Origin: Buxus sempervirens
Lineage: Eukaryota > Streptophyta > Magnoliopsida > Buxales > Buxaceae
Assembly: GCA_947561395.2 (NCBI GenBank)
Contig: OX387193.1
Coordinates: 29,320,276-29,384,275, forward strand
DNA length: 64,000 nt
Reading direction: 5' to 3'
Part shown: positions 30,230-42,085 of the stretch, one piece after another
How positions within the stretch are numbered: the stretch's first letter is position 1
Layout: each line of letters opens with the position of its first letter
The notes under the pieces: model-generated
Databases searched by the model: none
Told to the model about the DNA's origin: nothing
Seen by the model: only the letters and a program-made list of their open reading frames with translations
Program-made: the position numbers and the translations under genes

Positions 30230-33200
30230 TGTTGAAATATCATGCATGGGCCCTTGATATACATTGTTGCGCCTTCACCTATCAGCTTAAGCTTTTTTTA
30301 GATGCAACGGTTATTTAACATGGCATCTAAGCCTTGAGTTATTTGGGAATTATAATTTTTCAGCTTGCTTGGCCTTAACTACTGAGTATTTTTTTTCCTC
30401 TGTTTCCAGCCATAATTGTTGTTTTCCTCTTTCTCTTTGACCACTCTGATTTTTTTATCTAAACAGATCTCTTTATTGATATAATTGTTGTATTCCTCTT
30501 TCTCATCATCTTTAATGGATCAGCCACAGCAAAAAATAGTAGACAGCACCAACACCTCTGAAACGCAGGTGGTTGAATCAAATTCTGCTCAATCTTTCTT
30601 TACGAGATTTACAGAACCTACAGGCGGCATATCAATTGAATGGAAAGAATTACCTAAAATGGTCATAGGTAGTCCGAACATTCTTGAAAGGGAAAGGCAA
30701 GTTGAGTCACTTGCTTGTTGCAGGACCTAAAGCAGGCGATCCCAAATTTGATGCTTGGGATGAGGACTCTATAGTGATGTCCTGTATATGGAACTCAATG
30801 CTACCTGAGATCAGCAACACATACATGTTCCTAACCACAGCAAAGGAGATATGGGATGCTGTTGGACAAACTTATTCCAAGGTTCGTGACGCTGCTCAGA
30901 TTTATGAAATCAAAATCAAGATTCATCCACCAAGCAGGGAGAATGTACTGTCACAGAATATGCCAATCTCTTGAAGAATCTGTGGCAAGAAAAGGATCAT
31001 TATCAATGCATTAAACTGAAATGTTGTGATGATGCAGACATGTTAAAAAGACTCATAGAGAAAGATAGGATTTATGATTTTCTTGCATGTCTGAATATGG
31101 AGTTTGATCCGGTCAGAGTACAAGTTCTTGGGAAAGACGATTTACCCTAAGTAAATGACACTATTGTGATAATCTGAGCAGAAGAAGGATGGAGAGGAGC
31201 AATGATGGAACCATAGGCTGTTGAGGCATCGGCTATGATCTCGAAAGGGGAAAGGGTGAAAAATCACGGCCCTAACCAACCGAATATGAGAATGAATGAG
31301 GAACTGAACCTGTCTAAGACTACAAGCAGGGATGCCTTATGGTGTAAATTCTGTAAAAAGCCTTGTCACACAAGAGAGCGCTACTGGAAGCTTCATAGAA
31401 AGCCGCAACTGTCCAAAAAAAAAAATTTGGACCATGAAGAATGGAGAGAAAAGAGGGCAGGCTCATATGGCTTGCACGCAACCCAAAGAGGACATGCCAC
31501 AAGAGCAAAGTGAATTCTCAGGTAAGTATCCTTCCCCTTGTGTCCTTGGAAAAGCCTACTACTACAGGAGCTTGTAGTAGTAGGCATTGAAGAAGACTAC
31601 TACAGGAATTTGTTGGGGTCCTTGGAAAAGCCTACTACTACAAGTGCTTGTTCCTTACCACCCTTAGGTAAGAATTCTTCCCCTTGTGTCCTTAGTGTCT
31701 CGAGCATAACCGCTTTTTCGGGGTCCTCAGTCATTGATTTAGTGGCCACTGATCATATGAACCATTCATCACACAAATTCACCTCTTATAATCCATGTCC
31801 TAGAAATAAGAAAATAGCCACAGCCGATGGTACTTTAATAACAGTGGCTGGCCAAGAAAGTGCTCTAATAAACCAGACTTTGAAACTTGACAATGTTCTT
31901 CATGTCCCAAAATTGTCCACTAACCTCTTGTCCATACATAGGCTCACAAAAGATTTGAATTGTAGTGTGACTTTCTTTCCCCTCACATTGTGTATTTCAG
32001 GACCAGGGAACGGGGAAGATGATTGGACATGCTAGGGAGGAGGATGGACTTTACTATTTCGAAGAATCAAGTGATCAAAATAGAAATGAGAATAATTTAT
32101 CCCTGACATTTCTTTCCGAGTCTTCACTTTCAAAAAAAGACAATATTTGGCTTTATCTTGGTTTAGAACATCCTTCATTTGGCACCCTTAAAGTTATGTT
32201 TCCAGTGCTATATAAAGGGATTGATGTCTTTATTGTAATATTTGTGAATTTGCAAAGCTCAAACGTGCTTCTTTTCTTACACGCAATAAAATCCCATATG
32301 TTTCTTTTTCACTCATCCATAGTGATATTTGGGGGCCTTCTATTGTTCCTAATACATCTGGGGCTCATTGGTTTGTTTCATTCATTGATGATTGTATCCG
32401 TGTGTCATGGATATTTCTTCTGAAGAATAAATCTGATGTGAGTTTAGTGTTTCCTACTTTCCACAATATGGTAAAAAATCAATTTGGGGTTGGGATAAAA
32501 AAAGTTCAGATCTGACAATGCTAAGGATTTCTTCAATCATACTCCATCATCATTTTTCCAGAAAGAGGGACTAATCCATGAGTCATCTTGTGTCAACACA
32601 CCCCAACAAAATGGGTTGGCAGAAAGGAAAATGGCCACTTGTTAATCACCACTCGAGCCCTCTTATTTCAAAAACACGTTCCTAAAAATTACTGGATGGA
32701 AGGTGTTCTAATTGCTACTCATCTCATAAATATGTTGCCTTCTCGAGTCCTTGGTTTCAAAAGTCCTATGCAAGTTCTATCTGAACATTTTCTCAACTTC
32801 AACACTACCAATAATCTTGTTCCAAAAATTTTTGGTTGTTTGTCCATTGTCCATATCCACTCCCATAACAGGGAAAGTTAGATCCATGAGCACCTAAGTG
32901 TATTTTTGTAGGATATTCATTCACTAGAAAAGGATACAAGTGTTATGATGTGTCATCAGATGTCACATTTGTTGAAAAGGAAAGCTATTTTACACAACCT
33001 TATCTTCAAGGGGAGAGAACATGTATGGAAGATAAAGACAGGGACTTGTCTCCACTGGAACTTGATTCTCACTCTTTTTCTCCTACTCCATTTTCTCCGA
33101 CTCCTCAAAATTCTAGTACTCCAAACTCCATTTCCACCCCCGTTTCTATTGAACCCGGGCCACCATGTACTCCTAAATCACAAACTCTGCAAAAGATAAT

Positions 33201-35650
33201 CAGGTTCAAAGTTCTACTTGCCTATTGCTGATTTATTCAAGGAAGAAGGTACCCATCATTCAACTTATGCAAATCCAAGATTCTGTACAAGCCCCGGTAA
33301 TGAGGTAACTAGTCTATCTGCACGTCCTCAAGAAACTATTTCTAACTCTCATGATGCCAGTGACAATATTCTTCCTATTGCACTTAGGAAAGGCACAAGA
33401 AAATGCATCCAATATCCATTATATCCATTGTCCGACTTTGTGTCATATGAGAACCTATCACATAGTCACAAAAACCTCTCTTACACACCTAAACACCATA
33501 ACCATCTTCAAAACCATGCTTGTCGCCTTAGGTCATACGGAATGGAGGGATGCTATGAGGCTTGAAATGGAAGCTCTTGAGAAAAATAAACCTGGGAATT
33601 AGTGCAACCACCCAAGGGAAAGGGTCCAGTGGTGTATAAATGGGTGTTCAATATTAAGTATAAAGTGGATGGGTCTCTTGAGATAAAAGTCTAGGTTGGT
33701 AGCCAAGGGTTATATTCAAACTTATGGAGTTGATTATATAGAAACTTTTGCCCTAGTTGCAAAAATGAACAATGTGAGAATATTGTTATCTTTGGCTGCT
33801 AATCTTGAGTGGAGTTTACAGCAATTTGATGTTAAGAACGCCTTCCTACATGGCGTTCTTGATGAACAAATCGACATGGAGATTCCTTCTGGCTTTGGTT
33901 CATATCTAGAAGGAAAAAAGGTGTGCAGACTAAAGAAGGCTCTATATGGTCTTAAACAGCCACCTCAGGCTTGGTTTGGGCAATTTGCTAAAGTTATGTT
34001 AGCAATGGGATATAAACAAAGTCAATGAGACCATACTCTGTTTGTTAAGCACTCGGTGTCAGGGGGAGTAACTACCTTGTTGTATGTGGACGATATTGTA
34101 GTAATTAGAAATGATATGGAAGGAAGAGAAGCCTTAAGGAGGTGTTTGATCAAAGAGTTTGAAATAAAAGTTTCTTGGTAGGCTGAAATACTTTCTTGGT
34201 ATAGAAGTTGCTCACTCACGGCATGGAATCTTTATTTCACAGCAAAAAAAATATATCACGGATTTGCTGAAGGAAACGGAAAAACTAGGGCGTAAACCTG
34301 CTCAAGACTCCTACAGAATTTAACCACAAACTAGAAGAAGCTCCTGATGATGCCACAGTTGATAAAAGTGCTTATCAAAGACTGGTAAGAAGACTAATCT
34401 ACTTGTCACATACCAAACCTGACATTGCCTATGCAATTCGTGTTGTAAGCCAATTTATGCACAACCCCGAGGAGGTGCATCTTCAAGCTGTAAGTAGGAT
34501 CTCGCAGTGCCTGAAAGGAGCTTCACGGAAAGGAATTCTATTCAAGAAAGGAGAGAAAATAACTCTTGAAGCTTATACAGATGCTGACTATGCAGGCTCT
34601 CCAGTTGACCGAAGACCAACATCAGGTTATTGTACCTTTCTTTGTGGCAGCCTTGTGACTTGGAAAAGTAAGAAACAGAGTGTTGTGGCAAGGTCTAGTG
34701 CAAAGGCACAATTTAGAGCAATGGATTTAGGGATTTGCGAACTATTGTGGTTCAAGATTATCCTAGAAGATTTAAAGATAGAATGGGAGATGCCAATGAG
34801 ACTCTATTGCTATAACAAGTCAACCATCAACATAGCACACAATCCTGTACAACATGACCGGACCAAACACGTGAAAGTTGACAGGCACTTCATAAAGGAA
34901 AAACTAAAGAGCGGTCTGATTTGTATTCCTTTCGGCTCTACTGAAGGACAACTCGTGGATGCGCTAACCAAGGGACAAACCAATGTGATATTTCAAAGGA
35001 TGAGTAGCAAGCTTGGAATGGATAACATCCATTCAACAGCTTGAGAGGGAGTGTGGGAAAACATGCTTTTCTTCTTAATAAGGAAACCATGTGTGTGAAT
35101 AGGAATTCAGAGAATCAAGTAATCTTTATATTTATGGTGCAAATTGTTCTGCTTTAATTAGGGGATTTTGTAGTTATAACAATCCCTTAATTGTGAGGAT
35201 TTAAGTTAGAATAATTTCCTATTTTAGTTTCTCCCAAGAAAGTGTTTAAACTCATACCAATCTGTAAGAGCCGTATATAAAGATATACAGACACTTAAGG
35301 AATATAAATGTAGGGCAAAGGATAACAAAGAACTTCGAAAAGAAGAGCAAGCCCTAAGTGTATAAAGTCAGAAACTGTACATCATATTTTGATGTAGAGA
35401 AAAGAACAAATTTTCTCCAATTCTTCACATGGTATCAAAGCAGGAGGTCTTATGTTCAACTCCCGTGGGGAGTTTGCCTTGGCATTTATTGTATCTAGGA
35501 TGTTCATTTCCTGTCTTTGTCCTCCCCACATATATTCCTGTGCAAAGTCGCACATGCGGGCGAGTGTTGAAATATCATGTATGGGCTAGCTTCGAGTGGC
35601 AATGTCACATCCCCTTTAATTAATTAAAATTAATCAAGGATATAATAGTC
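30230..35650 (+). mobile_element. Ty1/Copia LTR retrotransposon fossil with composite ends
   Basis: A 91-bp LTR-like start (30230-30320, TGTTGAAATATC...TTTAACA) is followed by a primer-site-like TGGCATCTAAGCC. Coding parts follow in Copia order on the plus strand: gag (about 30515-31500), protease and gag-pre-integrase (about 31700-32200), integrase core (about 32200-32900), reverse transcriptase (about 33530-34250) and RNase H (about 34330-35044). A polypurine tract GAGAGGGAG precedes a 378-bp LTR-like block at 35052-35429. A second copy of the TGTTGAAATATCATG start occurs at 35565. It is broken at several places in most domains. It has all Copia parts but is not whole. The ends disagree, so the outer limits are approximate and no LTR-based age is offered. 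Confidence 0.85.
35052..35429 (+). mobile_element. Copia LTR-like block, 378 bp, followed by a primer-binding-type motif
   Basis: The block has TG..CA ends (TGTGGGAAAAC...TTCTTCACA), follows a polypurine tract and contains TATATAAAG near 35275. It would normally be the 3' LTR of the Copia element. However, TGGTATCAAAGC, the plant initiator-tRNA primer site that follows a 5' LTR, comes immediately after it (35430). A short spacer, a purine-rich GCGGGCGAG and the TGTTGAAATATC LTR start at 35565 come next. The layout fits a small TRIM-like element or a recombinant joined to the Copia copy. Confidence 0.65.
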
Positions 35651-36754
35651 ACCACACCATCTCGATAGATAATGACTTTCCCACATCGAGACAGCTAGCC
35701 ATTGGAGTATAATAAACAATATAACAACGGAACATAGGAACAAGTTGTGCACCAAAGACAAGTAACATCCAATATTTTCACAACATTTACAAAACAGAAA
35801 TTTAAAAGACTACTATACATAAATTTACAAGTTTCTTTCTCACTCTCTCTCTCTCTCAGCTTCACCGGTGAGGCTTTCAGTCAACCTTTAACCTGAAATG
35901 TTAAATGGGATCCTGAGTATCAGAACCCCAATTTTGGGTGTTTAAAAAGACTAAATTGCAAAAGCATGAAAAGGCAATTTTTGAAATAAAAGTTGAAAAA
36001 TAGGAGAAAAGTGAAATTCTTAAAATTAATTTTTTATCATAAAGTTTTCAAAATATCAAAAATGGAATAAAACTTTTTAAATTTACATAAAACCTACCCC
36101 TGGGTCATACGAACAGATTTTTTGCCTTGTTTGTTCATGGGTTGCAATTTTGGCAACCAAAATCAAAGGGAATCATCAAGAAATGAATCCCACGATTTTA
36201 AAATGAGATTGAGAGAGAAATTAGAGAGTTTCCTTGATTGTTTTGGCAATTTTTTCCATTTGGAACCTCTCAATCAAACCAGCCGCTCTCTCCCTCTGAC
36301 AGCTGATCTCACTCTCACGAATCCTTCTTTCTCAGCCTCCCTCTCCTTCAATTTCGGCTCTCTCTTGATCTGGAAACTTCCAGTGAAATGGTGGAGATCT
36401 CTCTTTCCATCGTTGAAGCTGTCTTCTCTCTCTTCTGATTCCTATAAAGCAGCAGCTTCTTTCACTCTAGGAGGCAAATTCTTCTCTCTAGTATTCCCCT
36501 ATCTCTCTCATGAAATCTCTCGCAGCAGCACCCTCTTTATCTCAACCGCACTTTTTTCTCAACTCTCAAACTCTTCTTCTAGCAGAGACAGACCCTTCTG
36601 ACGCACCTCTCTCTCTGTCTCACAAGCCCTCTCACTAACACTCTCTCTCGCACCCTCTCTTGCTCTCTCCCTGTCGTACCTCTCTCTCGCCATCTCTCAC
36701 CTCTGTTGCAGACCTTCTCAACCACACCTTCACCCTCTCTCACTGTTAACCTCT
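35651..36754. other. Gene-free stretch with CT-rich block
   Basis: No gene is accepted. From about 36280 to 36754 the plus strand is CT-rich (CTCTCTC-type runs), like a transcribed leader or LTR interior, and the same style continues after the hAT element at 42633. The two sides are contiguous when that element is removed (CTCTGTCGCAATCTCTCTC). A 159-codon open frame at 36122-36601 is Ser/Leu-rich and has no family resemblance. A Ty3/Gypsy LTR interior is a plausible reading. Confidence 0.4.
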
Positions 36755-37340
36755 GTCGCAATCAAGGTTTGCCGAAATTTCGTATTTCGGTGCCTCAGCG
36801 GCACGAAATACAACATCGAAACCCTCTCCCCTGCATTTCACTGGGGTGTCAGCGAAACTCAGTGAAATTTCGCTGAGTTTTGCAAAATCCCAGCGAAACT
36901 CAGGGAGAGGGAAAAAAATTTTGGCCCTTCAGCAATTCGCTAAGGTGCCAGCGAAACGCAGCGAAATTTCGCTGCGTTTCACGTAACCCCAGCGAAACGC
37001 TAGGGTTACAAATGAGCGCACGCGCGCTCGGCACCTCACCTCAAAAAGGTGAGGTGCCGTCGAGATTTCGCCAGAATTGGCGAAATCTCGACGAACAGAA
37101 AGAAGAAGGGGGTTTCGAAAAACCCCCAAATTTCAATTTTTTTTTTTAATTTCTTCAAATTAGCTGTTCCATTCTCTTCCAAATCGAAGACAGAGAAGGA
37201 TTGAAGCTTGGGATTGCAATCTCCATCAGTTTTTGTGTGATTTGAAGCTTTGAAGAGTGTAAAATTGAGGTAATCATGTTTTTTCCCTTTTTTATGCTTG
37301 TAATTAACTTAGATTGTACTGATTTTTTTATATGTTATGT

Positions 37341-37371
37341 AACAACACCCGATCTATCAATGGGTGTTGTT
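37341..37371 (+). repeat. Conserved inverted repeat in transposase intron 1 (copy F)
   Basis: AACAACACCC (37341-37350) and GGGTGTTGTT (37362-37371) form a perfect 10-bp stem around GATCTATCAAT. It occupies the same place, 70 bases into the leader intron, as the hairpin at 10206-10236 in copy C. The array just downstream repeats a shortened form of it. Confidence 0.8.
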
Positions 37372-37599
37372 ACTTTTTTTTTTCTCCAAAAATTAGTATT
37401 TTTTAATTTATTTGAGACGAAAAATCATTTAAAAATAATATTTATTTATTTATTTAATACGAAAATCATTAATTATTTATTTAAAAATAACATACTAATA
37501 ATATAATGAGAATGTTTTATAGTATTACAATAACAATAATAATTATTTATTTATTTAATACGAAAATCATTAAAAATTTTGAAAAAATTATTAAAAATG

Positions 37600-38480
37600 A
37601 AAAAAATTAGTAAAAATATGGATGAAAATATGAAATATTATATGAAGCATGGATACCCAATTTATAGATGGGGGTGCACAATTTTATTTTTTGTAAAAAA
37701 GGAATAATTAATATTTATTTAATCCGAAAATCATTTAAAAATTAAAAAAAATATGAAAAAAAATAGTAAAAATATGGATTATAATCATTATATTTATGTG
37801 AAGCGTGGACACCCAATTTATAGATGGGCGTGCAAACTTTTATTTTTTTGTAAAAAATGAATAAATAATTGTTTATTTAATCCAAAAATCATTAAAAAAT
37901 TAAAAAAAATTTAAGAAAATATGAAAAAAATTAGTAAAAATATGGATTATATTTATGTGAAGCATGGACACCCAATTTATAGATGGGCGTGCAAACGTTT
38001 TTTTTTTGTTGTAAAAAATGAATAAATAATTGTTTATTTAATCCGAAAATCATTAAAAAATTAAAAAAAATTTAAGAAAATATGAAAAAAATTAGTAAAA
38101 ATATAGATTATATTTATGTGAAGCGTGGACACCTAATTTATAGATGGGCATGCAAACTTTTTTTTTTTTTGTAAGAAATGAATAAATAATTGTTTATTTA
38201 ATCCGAAAATCATTAAAAAATTAAAAAAATTTAAGAAAATATGAAAAAAATTAGTAAAAATATGGATTATATTTATGTGAAGCGTGGACACCCAATTTAT
38301 AGATGGGCGTGCAAACTTTTTTTTTTGTAAAAAATGAATAAATAATTGTTTATTTAATCCGAAAATCATTAAAAAATTAAAAAAAATTTAAGAAAATATG
38401 AAAAAAATTAGTAAAAATATGGATTATATTTATGTGAAGCGTGGACACCCAATTTATAAATGGGCGTGCAAACTTTTATT
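37600..38480 (+). repeat. Tandem array, about six units of about 158 bp, in the leader intron of copy F
   Basis: The landmark ACCCAATTTATAGATGGG recurs near 37654, 37811, 37970, 38131 (with one change), 38289 and 38448, a period of 156-161 bases. Each unit also holds GAATAAATAATTGTTTATTTAATCCG and GTGAAGCGTGGACAC-type stretches. The unit contains a short hairpin (CACCCA...TGGGCGTG) related to the perfect inverted repeat at 37341-37371. Copy C has the hairpin but no array, so the array grew in the lineage of copy F. Confidence 0.88.
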
Positions 38481-38600
38481 TATTTAGTTGATTATTTTCT
38501 AGATGGGTATGCTAAAGTGATACTTTGTTTAATTGTTTGTAAATTGGAATTGACACTTCGACAGGTAACCTACTGTTTTCAGGTGATTAGGTAGCGGGTG

Positions 38601-41600
38601 ATGGCATCAGGATCTGGTGGTGGTGATAGTGCCGAGACGGGCGGACGTAGAGTAGATATTGGATGGCAGCATGGTACCCGCTATCAGGGAGACAGAAATA
38701 AGACAGTATGTAATTACTGTGGTCATGTATTCAAGGGGGGAGGTGTATCCAGACTGAAGATGCATCTGGCAGGTGGTGCCAAGGACGTTGTGGATTGTAA
38801 TAAAGTGCCACCTGCAGTTAAAAAGCAGATGCTTGAGCACCTACAGGTTGGTGTGAAAAGCAGAAAAACGAAGCATATTATAGAGGACGAGATCAGACGG
38901 AGACTAGCAGAGCCTCCACGGGTAGCTGAGGATGATGATGATTTTGTCTACCCTAGCGGGATCGACACAGAGGCTGAGAGGGCCCAGTATAGAGCAGCAC
39001 ACCATGCATCCCTGGAGTCAGAGTTTGAGCGGAGAGAGATGCAGAGACATGGAATTGAGAAAGGCGGTCATTCTGGGGCTGGTGGTTCGGCTTCTTTGAG
39101 GCGTTCTCATTCTACGAGAATGCCTGATTATCCTATGGACCCTGATACACATAGATCATCAGATGCAAAGCAAAAGAGGCTGAAAGATTCTTGGAGTGGA
39201 GGATTAGTTAGAAAGAAGATGGGTAAGTTCATATCTCGGTTCTTCATATTCAACCATATTCCTGCACATGCAGCTGCCTCTCTGCATTTTAAGAGTATGG
39301 TTGACGTTATTCAGGAGTCTGGGGTTGGAGTCCTACCTCCTACACCGAAGGAGATCATGGGGGTTTATTTGGATGATGAAGAGAAAGAGATGCTGACATT
39401 TATTAAATCTTTGCGTCCATACTGGGAGAGATTCGGGGTTACAATTATGTGTGATGGTTGGACAGGCCCTACGAAGCTGTCAATCATCAACTTTATGGTC
39501 TATTGTAGAGGCAAGGCCGTCTTTTTGAAGTCTGTAGATGCCTTAGATAAAATCAAGGATTCAGATTACATCTTTGGTTTACTAGAGGAGGTGATCAGAG
39601 AGGTTGGGATACATCTCGTTGTACAGATTGTTACAAACAATGGGAGTGCCTTTAAGAAGGCTAGTCAAATGATACAGGCGAAGTACCCCATATACTGGAC
39701 CCCTTGTGCTGTACATTGTATAGACCTGATGTTAGAAGCCATTGGGAAGAGGAAGAGGGTGAAGAAGACATTACGAGATGCTCGGGCGTTGACTACATTT
39801 ATTTATAATCATAATTATGTGTTAGCGAAGATGAGAGCAGTATGTCATGGAGATATAATCAGGCCAAGGATTACTAGATTTGGTACAAATTATATTGCCT
39901 TGGATAGCATGCTCCGACACAAGCAAGGATTGAGAACCTTATTTACAAGTGAGGATTGGGGTGCTTGCTCTCATAGTCGCACTGAGAAGGGGAGGGCAGT
40001 AGAGGATATCGTTCTTCGTGGCAGCTTTTGGGATGGTGTGAAGGAAGTTGTCGATATATTGGAGCCCATTTATAGGGTGCTACGGATCGTTGATACAGAT
40101 TCATACCCGACCCTCGGTTCCATCTATGAGAGCATGAAGGTGATGAAAGAACAAGTTCAAATTGCCGCAGAGTCATCCTACCAGTGGGTCCACAAGATCA
40201 TTGATGATCGTTGGATTAAATCGATGGAGCATTCCATACTTTTGGCAGGTAATTAATTTATAATATTAATTAAGGTTTGTTATTTTTTTTATACTTATAC
40301 TTCTTTGGTAATGCTAAATTGTTTATTAATTCTCATTTTCTTTTCAAACACAATAACAGCACATTACTTTAACCCAAAATATCACTACAAGGACAACCTT
40401 GGGATGCGCTCAGATATGTGGACAGCTGTGCACATGGTTTATTCCCACCTTGATCCCAATTCTACCGGGCAGGCAGATTTCGGCAATGAGGTAAATTCTA
40501 TATAAATAATAAATAAGTGCTCTATCAATTGTAATTTGGAATCTTTTCCTCAATTTTTACTAAATTCTGAACATGCTCTTGCAGTTGCTCAAGTTTAGAG
40601 ATGCAATGGAATCATTTGGAATGACGACTGCCATTGCCTCGCGGAGTACGATGATGCCATGTATGTAATTTACTACATTTTGGTAAATCATTTAGAATTT
40701 CTAAATTTATTTTATGCTTATTGAAAATCATTACACGTTTCAGGCGAGTGGTGGGCCATGTACGGAATTTCTGCTCCCACTTTGTCGAAGCTTGCGTGTC
40801 GGATTCTCGCTCAAACTGCATCCTCGTCTGCTTGCGAGCGTAACTGGAGCACCTTTGCGTTGATTCATACAAAGCAAAGAACCGGCTGGCCTATCAGAAG
40901 CTGCAAAAGCTCGTGTTTTGTCACTACAACATGAGATTACGAGCGAAACAGTTGGAGATCGAGACACAGCGTAGTAGTGCATATGTTGACGACCCTCTGG
41001 ACATCCTATGCAGCACCCGGATTGATGAAGACAACCCATTCTCAGAATGGGTGAGGACTACAAAGTTAGACGAGCCTAATGGTGGGCCAAGTTCAATCGT
41101 TGCTCGCGCCGCAGCAAAGATGGGGATTGATGTTGATGCTGTTATGGAGGAAGAGAGGGGATTTCCTTCTGTTGACTGTTTTGATAGAGATACCAGCGTA
41201 GTGCCCCCTTCAGTTTCTACAGCAGCAGCGACGCCCTCAGTCCCAGTTCAGTCAGTTGAGGGTAGAGAGTCTGACTCCGAGGATGGAGATAGTGGGGATG
41301 GTGGAGGGTCTGATGATAATGACGACGATGATGGTGGAGATGATCATCAGGGAGGTGGAGGACAATCGCATAGGCCAGGGGTTAGTCCTTTCACTAGGGA
41401 GGCAGCGTACACACACGCCACCCAGGACACCCACCATGGAGGGCGATACAGTCAGGGTGATCAGTTAGATCCAGAGCCACGTACTTTTCAGAGGCGGGGT
41501 AAGGGGAAGGAGAGGATTGGTGCCCAGGACGAGGATGAGATGTCTCGATTGTTTATGAGTATGGACATGGAGAGATCTAGCAGTACATCTTCACGTAGTT

Positions 41601-42085
41601 ATGGGGATCAGAGTGGGCAGTATGGAGGATATGCATATCCATATCCTGGGCAGTTTCAGACATCTGACAGCTATGGGTTATTTGATTTTCCCTCATATCC
41701 AGTTGCACTAGCTCCATATCCAGCTGCATACGGATATGGGTATGTCCCAGTACGAGTGCCAGTGCCAGTCCCAGCTATCCTATATCCGTATGGTTATTAT
41801 CCTCCACCAGTCGTAGCAGAGGAGGAGGAGGAAGAGGAAGAAGATGAGGATGAGGATGAGGATGAGGATGCGGGTGTTATTATTATGAGGGAGTATTATG
41901 ATGATTGTCCTCCTGTGGGCTTTATTGTGGATTTAGATCAGGATGAGTATGAGGAGGTTGTGCGTCGTTACAGAGGTCAGTACGCAGGGCGCACGTCATG
42001 GAGGCGATATGTTCACATGCTTGAGAGACGACGACAACAACAACATCAGCATTTCCAGCCTTCTAGACACTCTACTTCTTATTGA
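38601..42085 (+). pseudogene. BED-finger / DUF659 hAT transposase, four exons, nearly intact (copy F)
   Basis: The ATG at 38601 follows the acceptor TGTTTTCAG (38582). Residues 37-66 form a BED finger (CNYCG...LKMHL). The DUF659/hAT catalytic part includes PPTPKEIMG and MCDGW (Asp285). At the second expected Asp the protein has VTNNG (Asn346), whereas copy C has VTDNG. Splice sites give exons 38601-40248, 40360-40490, 40585-40660 and 40744-42085, at the same points as copy C. Exon 4 carries the hAT dimerisation motif SSSACERNWSTFALIHTKQR and then loses one A near 40880, shifting the frame before RLAYQKLQKL. The C-terminal 370 residues hold Asp/Glu runs, a Tyr/Pro/Val-rich stretch (YPYPG, VPVPVP) and a short Arg/Gln end. 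It would act in the nucleus on its own short inverted ends. The frameshift and the Asn make this copy probably inactive. Confidence 0.9.

Noticed and set aside
35430-35475. tRNA-like string GGTATCAAAGCAGGAGGTC...TTCAACTCCC
   Set aside because: Fits the primer-binding region downstream of an LTR; no full cloverleaf can be formed from the flanks.
36122-36601. A 159-codon plus-strand open frame before the hAT element
   Set aside because: Ser/Leu-rich translation of a CT-rich leader-like block, no domain, no promoter or homolog recognised.
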